Assembly: GCF_020166335.1 (NCBI RefSeq)
Contig: NZ_JAIUJR010000009.1
Location: forward strand, 1 to 64,000
Direction of reading: 5' to 3'
DNA: 64,000 nucleotides
DNA from: Winogradskyella alexanderae
Lineage (GTDB): Bacteria; Bacteroidota; Bacteroidia; Flavobacteriales; Flavobacteriaceae
In this document: in pieces, positions 51,568-60,222 of the stretch
Numbering within the stretch: position 1 is the first letter of the stretch
Layout of the letters: each line of letters opens with the position of its first letter
The notes under the pieces: generated by a model
What the model was told of the DNA's origin: nothing
What the model saw: only the letters and a program-made list of their open reading frames with translations
Database searches by the model: none
Position numbers and translations under genes: made by a program

Positions 51568-52587
51568 ATGATTATTGATTTAAGGAGTGATACAGTAACA
51601 AGGCCAACCTCAAAAATGCTTGAAGCAATTACCAATGCCGAAGTGGGCGATGATGTCTATAAAGAGGACCCTTGCGTTAATGCTTTAGAAAGCAGGTTAG
51701 CCGCTATGTTTGGTATGGACCAAGCACTTTTCTTTCCAACGGGAAGTATGGCTAACCAGGCTGCTTTGAAGTTACATACCAATCCAGGGGAACAGGTTAT
51801 TTGTGATAAATACGCCCACATTTATAATTATGAAGGTGGTGGTGCCTCATTTAATAGTGGCATTTCTTGTAAGCTTGTTGATGGACATAGGGGAATGTTT
51901 ACAGCAGAACATGCAGAAGCCTCAATTAATCCTCCTGATTTTTACCATAGTCCATTAACCTCACTTATTGCCGTTGAAAACACTACAAATAAGGGCGGTG
52001 GTGCTTGTTGGGATTTTAATGAACTTAAGAAATTGAGGAAAGTTGCTAAAAAACACAATTTAGGATACCATCTCGATGGTGCACGACTATGGAATGCTCT
52101 TGTTGAAACCAATGAAACTCCAAAACATTATGGAGAACTATTCGATACAATTTCAGTATGTTTAAGCAAAGGTTTGGGGTGTCCTATGGGATCTGTTTTG
52201 ATTGGTAAAAAGGAATTAATGCAAAATGCAATAAGAATTCGTAAAATTCTTGGCGGCGGAATGCGGCAAGTTGGTTACATGGCCTCTGCAGGACTATTTG
52301 CACTAGATAACAATATTGATCGTCTGAAAGAAGACCATAAAAAAGCCAAAGAAATTGGTGAAGTCTTAAAATCCTTAGCCATAATTAAAAAGGTGGAACC
52401 AATCGAAACAAATATCATCATATTTGAACTCGATGAATCAATAACTGAAGGTGATTTTTTTAACTGGTTAAAAGCTAAAAACATCCATATTATAGGTATG
52501 GGTAATAACAAATTACGAATGGTCACACACCTAGATTATACTGATAGTATGCACAACTTCTTATTAGAAAATTTAAAACAATTCTAA
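51568..52587 (+). CDS. ltaE: Low-specificity L-threonine aldolase
   Basis: The 339-residue PLP enzyme cleaves L-threonine to glycine and acetaldehyde. Motifs: MIIDLRSDTVTRPT at the N terminus, GDDVYKEDP, the PLP-stacking His in YAHIYNYEGGG, HLDGARLWNA (PLP-binding Asp and Arg) and the Schiff-base Lys in SVCLSKGLGCPMGS, followed by RKILGGGMRQVG. The length is typical. It stands alone with a convergent ybaB gene. Confidence 0.95.
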   Translation: MIIDLRSDTVTRPTSKMLEAITNAEVGDDVYKEDPCVNALESRLAAMFGMDQALFFPTGSMANQAALKLHTNPGEQVICDKYAHIYNYEGGGASFNSGISCKLVDGHRGMFTAEHAEASINPPDFYHSPLTSLIAVENTTNKGGGACWDFNELKKLRKVAKKHNLGYHLDGARLWNALVETNETPKHYGELFDTISVCLSKGLGCPMGSVLIGKKELMQNAIRIRKILGGGMRQVGYMASAGLFALDNNIDRLKEDHKKAKEIGEVLKSLAIIKKVEPIETNIIIFELDESITEGDFFNWLKAKNIHIIGMGNNKLRMVTHLDYTDSMHNFLLENLKQF

Positions 52588-52619
52588 ACTTGATAACTTT
52601 AAATTAGGGCTGTTTAAAT

Positions 52620-52943
52620 TTATTTGAGCATGTCCATGCCAGGAATATTTGGCATTCCTTCTTTAGCAACAGCCGCTAATTCAGCCTCATTTATTTTTGT
52701 GGCTTTTTCAATTGCTTTATTAATGGTCAGGATTAAGTAATCTTCAAGCATTTCTTTGTCCCCTAATAGTTCATCGTCAACAGAGATAGATTTAATAGAT
52801 CTATTTGCCGTAATAGTTACAGATAGCTTTTCATCATTACTAGATTCCTTTAGTAAGACCGTATTTAGACGTTCCTTTGTTTCTTCAACTTTTTTTTGGG
52901 CTTCTTTTAATTTATTCATCATGCCCATCATATCTCCAAACAT
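52620..52943 (-). CDS. YbaB/EbfC nucleoid-associated protein
   Basis: The 107-residue protein has the YbaB pattern: N-terminal [24 protein letters not shown] helix, a strand region [16 protein letters not shown], and a C-terminal helix [22 protein letters not shown] ending IPGMDMLK. YbaB/EbfC forms dimers that bind DNA. In many genomes it follows dnaX-recR; here it is separate and divergent from the S9 peptidase gene. Confidence 0.93.
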   Translation of the reverse strand: MFGDMMGMMNKLKEAQKKVEETKERLNTVLLKESSNDEKLSVTITANRSIKSISVDDELLGDKEMLEDYLILTINKAIEKATKINEAELAAVAKEGMPNIPGMDMLK

Positions 52944-53030
52944 AAATGCGATTTTTTAATTGTACCGCACAAAATTAGTAAATTGCGCCACTTTTTTGAC
53001 CTCAATTATAATAAAGCATTGTTAAAGAAA

Positions 53031-55079
53031 ATGAATAGCGATTATCCAGTAGCCGATAAAATTCCATTTGAACTTAAAAAGCACGACGACATTCGGATAG
53101 ATAATTATTTCTGGATGAAGGACCGAGAAAATCCCAAAGTGAGAGAATACCTTATCGCAGAAAATGAGTATTGTGATAGTAAAATGGCGCATACAAAAAA
53201 AGTTCAAACAGAATTGTTTGAAGAAATGAAGTCTAGAATTAAAGAAGACGATTCATCGGTACCTTATAAATATAATGGCTATTGGTACATTACAAGATTT
53301 GAAAAAGGCAAGGATTACCCTATATATACAAGAAAAAAAGAGATACTTGATAACCCAGAAGAACTGCTTTTTGATTGTAATGAAATGGCTATAGGAAAGC
53401 CTTATTTTAAGTTAGCAGGTATAAGTATAAGTCCAGACAATGAATTGGTTTCGTACGGTGTGGATGAAACAGGGAGGCGTCAATATACTATACAAATCAA
53501 AAACTTAAAGACAGGTGAAGTATTTAGTGATAAAATAGAAAACACAACGGGTTCATCAAGCTGGGCCAATGACAACAAGACCATTTTCTACACCAAAAAG
53601 GATTCAGTTACGTTGCGAGCGCATCAAATTTACAGGCATACATTGGGTCAATTAGAAGACAAACTAATATTCGAAGAAGGTGACGAAACATTTGGTGTGA
53701 CTGTTTATAAAACCAAATCACGTAAGTATATAGTTATTGCTTGTTATTCTACACTTACTAATGAATATCACATTTTAGAAGCGGATAGTCCAAAAGGTAA
53801 ATTTAAGCTATTTCAAGAACGCATTAGAGGATTGGAGTATAGTATTTCGCATTACAACAATCATTTTTACATACTAACAAATAAGGATAGGGCAACAAAT
53901 TTTAAGATAATGAAAACTCCAGTATTAAGTACTGGCATTGATGGTTGGGAGGAGCTTATTTCCCACAGGGAGGACACATTGATTGAGAATGTAGATATAT
54001 TCAAAGATTATTTGGTTATCAGTGAACGGAGAAACGGATTAAATCAAATAAGAATCAAACGTTGGGACAACAAAGAGGATTATTATTTACCATTTGATAA
54101 TGAAACGTATACATGCTATACTACAACAAATATTGATTTTGATACAGATACATTACGCTATGGTTATAATGCTTTGACTACACCATCTTCTATTATTGAA
54201 TTTAATATGCAAACAAAATCCAAAACCATACTCAAAGAACAAGAGGTATTGGGTGGTACATTCAAAAAAGAGAATTATGTGTCAGAGCGGATTTGGGCTG
54301 TAGCAGAGGACGGTACAAAAATTCCAATTTCAATAGTTTATAGAAAAGGGCTCGTTAAACATGGCAAAAATCCATTGCTTCAATATGCATATGGAAGTTA
54401 TGGGAGTACTGTAGACCCATACTTTTCAACAATTAGATTGAGTTTATTGGACAGAGGTTTTATATATGCAATTGCTCATGTTAGAGGAGGCGAATATTTG
54501 GGGCGCAAGTGGTATGAAGATGGTAAACTTTTAAAGAAGAAAAATTCCTTTTCTGATTTTATTGCGTGTTCAATCCAGCTAATCAAAGATGGATATACTT
54601 CCTCTAAGCACCTATACGCAATGGGCGGTAGTGCAGGTGGCCTGCTAATTGGTGCCGTGATTAATGAGGCCCCAGAACTATATAATGGTGTAATTGCAGC
54701 AGTGCCGTTTGTAGATGTTGTGACCACAATGTTAGACGATTCTATTCCATTAACTACTGGCGAATATGACGAATGGGGCAACCCAAACGATAAGTTATAC
54801 TACAACTATATGAAATCTTATTCGCCATATGATAATGTTGAAGAGAAGGCATACCCGAATATATTGGTTACTTCTGGTCTTCATGATTCACAGGTACAGT
54901 ATTGGGAACCAACAAAGTGGGTTGCAAAATTAAGAGAACTGAAAACGAATGATAAGGCACTTTATTTAAGAACAAACATGGATGCGGGTCATGGTGGGGC
55001 CTCGGGTAGGTTTGAAAGCTTAAAAGAAGATGCAGAGGAATTCGCATTTTTACTCGATTTAGAAGGGATAAATAGTTGA
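53031..55079 (+). CDS. S9 family serine peptidase (oligopeptidase B-like)
   Basis: The 682-residue prolyl-oligopeptidase family enzyme has an N-terminal beta-propeller (residues to about 420) and a C-terminal alpha/beta hydrolase domain. The catalytic Ser is in GGSAGGLLIG, the Asp in LVTSGLHDSQV and the His in DAGHGGASGR. AYGSYGSTVDPYFS and HVRGGEYLGRKWYEDGK are oligopeptidase B hallmarks. The frame is open to a TTG at 52983, but that stretch overlaps the promoter region, so I chose the ATG at 53031. No signal peptide is seen, so it is probably cytoplasmic and cleaves short peptides after basic residues. Confidence 0.92.
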   Translation: MNSDYPVADKIPFELKKHDDIRIDNYFWMKDRENPKVREYLIAENEYCDSKMAHTKKVQTELFEEMKSRIKEDDSSVPYKYNGYWYITRFEKGKDYPIYTRKKEILDNPEELLFDCNEMAIGKPYFKLAGISISPDNELVSYGVDETGRRQYTIQIKNLKTGEVFSDKIENTTGSSSWANDNKTIFYTKKDSVTLRAHQIYRHTLGQLEDKLIFEEGDETFGVTVYKTKSRKYIVIACYSTLTNEYHILEADSPKGKFKLFQERIRGLEYSISHYNNHFYILTNKDRATNFKIMKTPVLSTGIDGWEELISHREDTLIENVDIFKDYLVISERRNGLNQIRIKRWDNKEDYYLPFDNETYTCYTTTNIDFDTDTLRYGYNALTTPSSIIEFNMQTKSKTILKEQEVLGGTFKKENYVSERIWAVAEDGTKIPISIVYRKGLVKHGKNPLLQYAYGSYGSTVDPYFSTIRLSLLDRGFIYAIAHVRGGEYLGRKWYEDGKLLKKKNSFSDFIACSIQLIKDGYTSSKHLYAMGGSAGGLLIGAVINEAPELYNGVIAAVPFVDVVTTMLDDSIPLTTGEYDEWGNPNDKLYYNYMKSYSPYDNVEEKAYPNILVTSGLHDSQVQYWEPTKWVAKLRELKTNDKALYLRTNMDAGHGGASGRFESLKEDAEEFAFLLDLEGINS

Positions 55080-55102
55080 TTTAAAAAAAAATGTTACTTT
55101 TG
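55076..55102 (+). promoter_or_regulatory. Candidate promoter of the cysteine-synthase-like gene
   Basis: TACTTTTG at 55095-55102 is a perfect -7 box. TTG at 55076-55078 may be the -33, although the 16-base gap is short. A leader of about 45 bases contains a TATCAAT/ATTGATA inverted repeat (55115-55121 and 55136-55142). Confidence 0.4.
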
Positions 55103-55152
55103 CGAGGTTTAAGTTATCAATTTGTTAAATTGGTGATTGATAAATAGCATTT

Positions 55153-56190
55153 ATGAGTAACAACAAAAATGTATTTGATAACGTATTGCAGTTAATAGGT
55201 AGTACGCCATTGATCAAATTAAACAGAATGACTGCCGACTTCAAAGGCGAATATTTTGCTAAAGTTGAGGCATTTAATCCAGGTCATTCTTCAAAAGACA
55301 GAATCGCATTACACATCATAGAAGAAGCTGAAAGACAGGGTATTTTATCTCCTGGAGATACCATTATTGAAACGACATCTGGAAATACTGGGTTCAGTAT
55401 AGCAATGGTTAGTATTATTAAGGGTTATGAGTGTATCTTAGCGGTTAGCTCAAAATCATCAGCTGATAAAATAGATATGCTCAAGTCAATGGGAGCTAAG
55501 GTCTATGTTTGTCCTGCGCATGTTAATGCTGATGACCCAAGATCGTATTATCAGGTTGCAAAAAGACTACATGACGAAATCAAAGGTTCAATTTATATCA
55601 ATCAATATTTTAATCAATTAAATATTGATGCACACTACAATACCACTGGTCCTGAAATCTGGGAGCAGACAGAAGGCCAGATTACACATTTAGTTGCATG
55701 TAGTGGAACTGGAGGCACAATTTCCGGAATTGCTAAATATTTAAAAGAACAAAACCCAGATGTAAAAATCATAGGTGTTGATGCATACGGTTCTGTTCTT
55801 AAAAAATACCACGAAACTAGAGAATTTGATGATAAGGAGATTTATCCTTACAGAATTGAGGGATTAGGTAAAAATTTAATACCAACCGCTACAGATTTTG
55901 ATAGTATAGATAAGTTTGTAAAAGTTACTGATGAAGAAAGTGCACATACTGCTCGGGAAATCTCCAACACAGAAGGAATATTCGTTGGATACACAAGTGG
56001 TGCCGCAATGCAAGCTGTTAAGCAACTGAATGAAGAAGGTGAATTTAAAGAAACTGATAAAGTGGTTGTTGTTTTCCCAGACCATGGTTCGCGTTATATG
56101 AGCAAAGTGTATAGTGACAAATGGATGCAGGATCAAGGCTTTTTTGACAGTAAAAATGAAGTTCACACTACCATTGAATACATAAAATAA
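55153..56190 (+). CDS. Cysteine-synthase-fold PLP enzyme (candidate L-cysteate synthase)
   Basis: The 345-residue fold-type II PLP enzyme has the Schiff-base Lys at 48 ([11 protein letters not shown]), the substrate loop TTSGNTGFS (77-85) and the phosphate loop [12 protein letters not shown]. The [19 protein letters not shown] and [11 protein letters not shown] pattern is closer to cystathionine beta-synthase than to CysK, but there is no CBS domain. It is directly upstream of a serine-palmitoyltransferase-fold gene. In capnine synthesis, a PLP cysteate synthase (CapA) precedes a cysteate acyltransferase (CapB), so this is a candidate CapA. O-phosphoserine plus sulfite would be the substrates. 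A plain cysteine synthase is the alternative. Confidence 0.75.
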   Translation: MSNNKNVFDNVLQLIGSTPLIKLNRMTADFKGEYFAKVEAFNPGHSSKDRIALHIIEEAERQGILSPGDTIIETTSGNTGFSIAMVSIIKGYECILAVSSKSSADKIDMLKSMGAKVYVCPAHVNADDPRSYYQVAKRLHDEIKGSIYINQYFNQLNIDAHYNTTGPEIWEQTEGQITHLVACSGTGGTISGIAKYLKEQNPDVKIIGVDAYGSVLKKYHETREFDDKEIYPYRIEGLGKNLIPTATDFDSIDKFVKVTDEESAHTAREISNTEGIFVGYTSGAAMQAVKQLNEEGEFKETDKVVVVFPDHGSRYMSKVYSDKWMQDQGFFDSKNEVHTTIEYIK

Positions 56191-56207
56191 AAATATAAAT
56201 TGAAAAG

Positions 56208-56247
56208 AAAAAGGCCTGTCATGGTTTAACTATGATAGGCTTTTTTT
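56208..56247 (+). terminator. Terminator between cysteine-synthase-like and SPT-like genes
   Basis: GCCTGTCATGG (56214-56224) pairs with CTATGATAGGC (56230-56240) with two G-U wobbles, preceded by A residues and followed by seven T residues. The two neighbouring genes are therefore separate transcription units, which explains the second promoter. Confidence 0.85.
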
Positions 56248-56275
56248 ATGTTAATTACTGTGTGAATAGTCCTTA

Positions 56276-56314
56276 AAATAAATTATGACAGCATAATTTA
56301 TTTAAGTAATTTTG
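56276..56314 (+). promoter_or_regulatory. Promoter of the SPT-like gene with a 12-bp inverted repeat
   Basis: AAATAAATTATG (56276-56287) and CATAATTTATTT (56292-56303) are perfect inverted repeats with a four-base spacer. The perfect -7 box TAATTTTG (56307-56314) follows three bases later, so the repeat occupies the -33 region. It is placed as a repressor or activator site would be. A leader of about 80 bases follows before the ATG. Confidence 0.6.
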
Positions 56315-56402
56315 CACGAATTAAAAAACTTAAACTAACTAAACTTTAAGCATTGATTTGCTCATTGAGCACTGTCAAAATTATTAATGGCAAACGAAAC
56401 TA

Positions 56403-57662
56403 ATGAAAGATTTATTTGAAAAGATTTATAGAGATAAAGGTCCTTTAGGTAAATGGGCTTCTCAGGCTGAAGGTTATTTTGTGTTTCCAAAACTAGAAGG
56501 TCAGATTTCTAATAGAATGAAATTTCAGGGTAAAGATGTTATTACATGGAGTATTAACGATTACCTAGGACTGGCTAATCACCCTGAAGTGAGAAAAGTA
56601 GATGAAGAGGCGGCAAAACAATATGGTTCGGCCTATCCAATGGGCGCTAGAATGATGTCAGGTCACACGGACCTGCACGAGAAGTTGCAAAACGAGTTAG
56701 CACAATTTGTCAATAAAGAGGCGGCCTACCTCTTAAATTTTGGATACCAAGGCATAATGTCTACGATTGATGCATTAGTTGGTAAAGACGACATTATAGT
56801 TTATGATGTTGATGCTCATGCGTGTATAATCGACGGTGTTCGGTTGCATATGGGTAAAAGATTTACCTACAAGCATAATGACGTTGAAAGCCTTGAAAAA
56901 AATCTTGAGCGTGCAACTAAAATGGCTGAACAAACTGGAGGTGGTATACTTGTTATTTCAGAGGGTGTATTCGGAATGCGCGGAGAACAAGGTAGGCTGA
57001 AAGAAATTGTAGCGCTTAAGAAAAAATTCAATTTCAGATTTTTGGTTGATGATGCTCATGGATTTGGTACATTGGGTGCCACAGGTGCGGGTGCAGGTGA
57101 GGAGCAAGGTGTTCAGGATGAAATAGATGTTTACTTTGCAACCTTTGCAAAATCAATGGCTAGTACTGGTGCATTTATTGCAGGAGACCAAGAAATTATT
57201 GATTACTTAAAATATAATTTGCGTTCTCAGATGTTTGCAAAATCGCTTCAAATGCAACTTGTAGTAGGTGCATTAAAGCGTTTGGAAATGCTTAGAACAA
57301 TGCCAGAATTGAAGAAAAATCTCTGGACTATTGTAGAAGCACTGCAATCTGGATTAAAAGAGCGCGGTTTTGATATAGGAACCACACAAAGTTGTGTTAC
57401 ACCAGTTTATTTAAAAGGAAGTATTCCTGAGGCAATGGCCTTAGTAAGGGATTTGAGAGAGAATCATGGTATTTTCTGTTCCATAGTGGTTTATCCGGTA
57501 ATTCCAAAGGGCTTAATTCTGTTGAGAATGATTCCTACGGCAACACATACTTTAGATGATGTTAGACAAACCTTGGATGCGTTTGATGCTATTAGAGATA
57601 GACTTAATAACGGTACTTACAAAAGAATGTCTGCAGCCCTCATTGAGACTATGGGAGAATAG
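56403..57662 (+). CDS. Serine-palmitoyltransferase-fold AOS enzyme (candidate cysteate C-acyltransferase or SPT)
   Basis: The 419-residue alpha-oxoamine synthase has the Schiff-base Lys at 250 (ATFAKSMASTGAF), VDDAHGFGTLGATG (216-229), the PLP-stacking His at 139 (DAHAC) and SGHTDLHEKLQNELA. It condenses an amino acid with an acyl thioester to a long-chain 3-keto base. Typical substrates are serine (to 3-ketosphinganine) or cysteate (to 3-ketocapnine). The cysteine-synthase-fold gene upstream favours cysteate. Glycine acetyltransferase (Kbl) is less likely because of length and context. An inverted repeat lies at its promoter. Confidence 0.85.
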   Translation: MKDLFEKIYRDKGPLGKWASQAEGYFVFPKLEGQISNRMKFQGKDVITWSINDYLGLANHPEVRKVDEEAAKQYGSAYPMGARMMSGHTDLHEKLQNELAQFVNKEAAYLLNFGYQGIMSTIDALVGKDDIIVYDVDAHACIIDGVRLHMGKRFTYKHNDVESLEKNLERATKMAEQTGGGILVISEGVFGMRGEQGRLKEIVALKKKFNFRFLVDDAHGFGTLGATGAGAGEEQGVQDEIDVYFATFAKSMASTGAFIAGDQEIIDYLKYNLRSQMFAKSLQMQLVVGALKRLEMLRTMPELKKNLWTIVEALQSGLKERGFDIGTTQSCVTPVYLKGSIPEAMALVRDLRENHGIFCSIVVYPVIPKGLILLRMIPTATHTLDDVRQTLDAFDAIRDRLNNGTYKRMSAALIETMGE

Positions 57663-57682
57663 ATACCATAACATATGTAATT

Positions 57683-57716
57683 AAAAAATGGCTTTGTTTT
57701 AACAAAGCCATTTTTT
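57683..57716. terminator. Bidirectional terminator
   Basis: AAAAAATGGCTTTGTT (57683-57698) and AACAAAGCCATTTTTT (57701-57716) form a near-perfect 16-bp stem with a very short loop, between convergent genes. Confidence 0.92.
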
Positions 57717-58833
57717 ATAGTACTTTCTTTAGAGTTTTACGTCTTCTATAAATTACAGGATCAAAATGCTTCCATATTTTTTGTATAGCCTCATTATCTT
57801 CTAGCTCAGGTGTTCTGTAACATTTTTCAATTCCTTTCTCAACAAATGTGTTGTAATATTCATTGAAAATAACCGCATGTACACCTTTATTTTGGTATTC
57901 TGGATGGATACCAATAAGATAGAAAATAGCGTCCTTGCTATTCTTTTTCGCTCTTAATATATGTCTAAATCCAAATGGAAACAATCTTCCTTTAGCTTTT
58001 TGCAGTGCTTCAGCAAAGCGAGGCATTACGATAGCAAAACCAACTAAATTATCTCTACCATCAACAATAAATTTTATGTATTCAGGATTAATAAAACCAA
58101 TAAATTTCTTTTTGAAATAAGCTTTTTGGATATCAGTTATTTCTACAAAAGATGATAGTCCAGCATAGCTTTCATTAAATAAATCAAACATTTTATCTGC
58201 GTAGGGCATAACCTCAGTTGTTTTTGTAAAGGACAAAGCTTTAAGATTGTACCTGCGTTTTATTAATTCTTGTGCTTTCACAAAAGTTTCAGGATTTACA
58301 TTACTAAAGGCAAATTTACTTTCTACATATCCCTTTTCAATTGTATAGCCATGTTTAATATAATGTTCTATATAATAAGGATGATTATACCATGTAACCA
58401 TTGGTGCAACGCTATCAAATCCTTCAGTTATGACACCAACCTTATCTAAATTTGAAAAGCCCACTGGTCCTTCGGAATATTCAAGATTATTTTCTCGTCC
58501 TATGTGTTCAACAGTATCAAGAAGTGCTTTACTGACTTCAAAATCATCAATAAAATCAAACCAGCCAAATCTCATTTTCCTCTGTTTTTGACCTTTCACT
58601 TCCAACCAATTAATAATTGCTGCGACACGACCTACGATTTCCTTTTCTCTGTATGCCAAAAAAAATCTTGCCTCGGCATCTTTAAAAACAGGATTTACAT
58701 CTTTATTAAGGGTTTTGACCTCTTCGGAAATAATCGGAGGAACCCAATATTTTGAATCTTTGTAAAGTTTAAATGGAAATTTTACAAACTTCCTGAGCCC
58801 AGACTTAGACGTAACTTCTTTGATTGTAACCAT
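57715..58833 (-). CDS. GNAT-like N-acyltransferase candidate
   Basis: The 372-residue protein has an N-terminal region FVKFPFKLYKDSKYWVPPIISEE, then EARFFLAYREKEIVGRVAAIINW, GPVGFSNLDKVGVITEGFDS and a C-terminal GNAT-type part with YLIGIHPEYQNKGVHAVIFNEYY (acyl-CoA binding Q/R-x-x-G-like). Proteins of this layout are usually annotated only as GNAT or hypothetical. A GNAT-like protein is the bacterial ceramide synthase bCerS in Caulobacter. Its position convergent to the SPT-like gene, across a terminator, makes an N-acylase of capnine or sphinganine plausible. It is not part of the same operon. Confidence 0.7.
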   Translation of the reverse strand: MVTIKEVTSKSGLRKFVKFPFKLYKDSKYWVPPIISEEVKTLNKDVNPVFKDAEARFFLAYREKEIVGRVAAIINWLEVKGQKQRKMRFGWFDFIDDFEVSKALLDTVEHIGRENNLEYSEGPVGFSNLDKVGVITEGFDSVAPMVTWYNHPYYIEHYIKHGYTIEKGYVESKFAFSNVNPETFVKAQELIKRRYNLKALSFTKTTEVMPYADKMFDLFNESYAGLSSFVEITDIQKAYFKKKFIGFINPEYIKFIVDGRDNLVGFAIVMPRFAEALQKAKGRLFPFGFRHILRAKKNSKDAIFYLIGIHPEYQNKGVHAVIFNEYYNTFVEKGIEKCYRTPELEDNEAIQKIWKHFDPVIYRRRKTLKKVL

Positions 58834-58858
58834 TTTAGTTAGTTAAAGGATTTTTCGG

Positions 58859-59752
58859 TTAATAACCATTATTGACTTGCTTGTCTTTATGGAAATCTAA
58901 GCGATAAGATGCACCAAATGCAATATTAAAAACTGAAGGTGTGTCTTTAGTATTGAATGCGATATTGGCATCTAACTGAAAATCTTTTGTCCACAAATAT
59001 GCACCACCAACCCTAAAAATATTATCTGCATAAAAGTCACTATTAATTCCTTGGGCCTCTCCAAAAACAACCCATTGAGGGGAAAATGAATGTGTTAAGG
59101 TTAGGATATATTGAAATATTGGGTCATCTGTTCCAATTCTATCCTGTATAAAATTCATGACAAATACCCACCCGCCATTAAAGTTGTTTTGGGTTGCTAT
59201 CATAACCTTTGGACTTACACCTTCAATTCCTGGTGCCGTGTAAGGATTAATATCACTATCAAAATTTGCCCCACCATAAACGGAAACTGCTGGAATTAAT
59301 GATTTCCATTTAAATTTTCTATTCGCATGGTAACTGTATAAATTTGGTTTGTCTTCTTCAGCATTTTTGTACGGATCGTATAAAAGATACTTTGCTCCAA
59401 TTGTAAAATTTTTAAAGTTGGAACGATTATTTTCTACTGGAATTGCAGCGTTGTTAAATGTTATGTTGTCATTTTGATAAACACCATCGAGTGATAACTC
59501 AAGTTGTTCAAATAAAAGACCATACCTAACAGAAAAATCGAGACCAAAACCACTCACCTCATAGTTTAATGGTGTATGCTCCTCTTTAACTGTGTAAGCT
59601 CCGACTTCAAACTGTACAACATTTGTACCAACTGAAAAAGCACTTTCAGAAACTCCCGGCCTATTAGAATTAATAACCTCGGTATATTGACCAAATGCAT
59701 TTAAAAAACATAGTAATGTTAGTCCTGTAATAAGTGATCTGAGTACTCTCAT
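58859..59752 (-). CDS. Outer-membrane transporter-like beta-barrel protein
   Basis: The 297-residue product has a Sec signal peptide (ending FLNAFGQ) and, after EVINSNRPGVSESAFSVGTNVVQFEVGAY, long amphipathic strands through to a C-terminal FNIAFGASYRLDF. The NRPGVSES...VVQFE start is typical of the MetA-pathway-of-phenol-degradation-like (transporter) outer-membrane proteins. It lies 25 bases before the GNAT-like gene on the same strand, so it may be cotranscribed with it. No ligand is evident. Confidence 0.8.
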   Translation of the reverse strand: MRVLRSLITGLTLLCFLNAFGQYTEVINSNRPGVSESAFSVGTNVVQFEVGAYTVKEEHTPLNYEVSGFGLDFSVRYGLLFEQLELSLDGVYQNDNITFNNAAIPVENNRSNFKNFTIGAKYLLYDPYKNAEEDKPNLYSYHANRKFKWKSLIPAVSVYGGANFDSDINPYTAPGIEGVSPKVMIATQNNFNGGWVFVMNFIQDRIGTDDPIFQYILTLTHSFSPQWVVFGEAQGINSDFYADNIFRVGGAYLWTKDFQLDANIAFNTKDTPSVFNIAFGASYRLDFHKDKQVNNGY

Positions 59753-59855
59753 TTACGTTAGATTAAAATCAAATATAGATATTTTATAGTTTTTTTAGGG
59801 AATAATAACGTATTATAAATTATGATAATTGTATTTTTGATTAGATTTTAATTAA

Positions 59856-60146
59856 ATGACTTATATAGCGTCAGTTATGGGATTGTTGCGTACTATACTT
59901 ATTATTTTGTTAGTCTATTTTGGATTAAAAATAGTGGCGCGCATTGTTACGCCTTTTTTACTTCGTTTTGTAGCAAAAAAGGCAGAGAGAAGATTTGAAG
60001 ACCGTTTTGGAGGTTTTCAAAATCAAAATGAGACCAATACAAGAAGAGGCAGAGAAGGAGAAACCGTAATCGATAAAATGCCCAATAAGAATAAAAGTTC
60101 TAACGATAAGGTGGGAGAATATATCGATTATGAAGAAATTGAATAG
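59856..60146 (+). CDS. DUF4834 family membrane protein
   Basis: The 96-residue protein has one membrane helix (LLRTILIILLVYFGLKIVARIV, about 10-31) and a basic, polar tail ending KVGEYIDYEEIE, the standard DUF4834 pattern in Bacteroidota. A perfect -7 box TATTTTTG lies at 59832-59839. An internal ATG (59877) is an alternative start. Function is unknown. A YfhO gene follows on the same strand. Confidence 0.85.
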   Translation: MTYIASVMGLLRTILIILLVYFGLKIVARIVTPFLLRFVAKKAERRFEDRFGGFQNQNETNTRRGREGETVIDKMPNKNKSSNDKVGEYIDYEEIE

Positions 60147-60222
60147 TATATACTAAAAGGAACTACGGATTCTTTTTAAAAAAATAATTACTTTTCGGAA
60201 CCATTCAAATTATATCTATTTC

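Noticed and set aside
52983..53030. TTG-started extension of the S9 peptidase
   Set aside because: The stretch lies in the divergent promoter gap with ybaB and shows no conserved residues.
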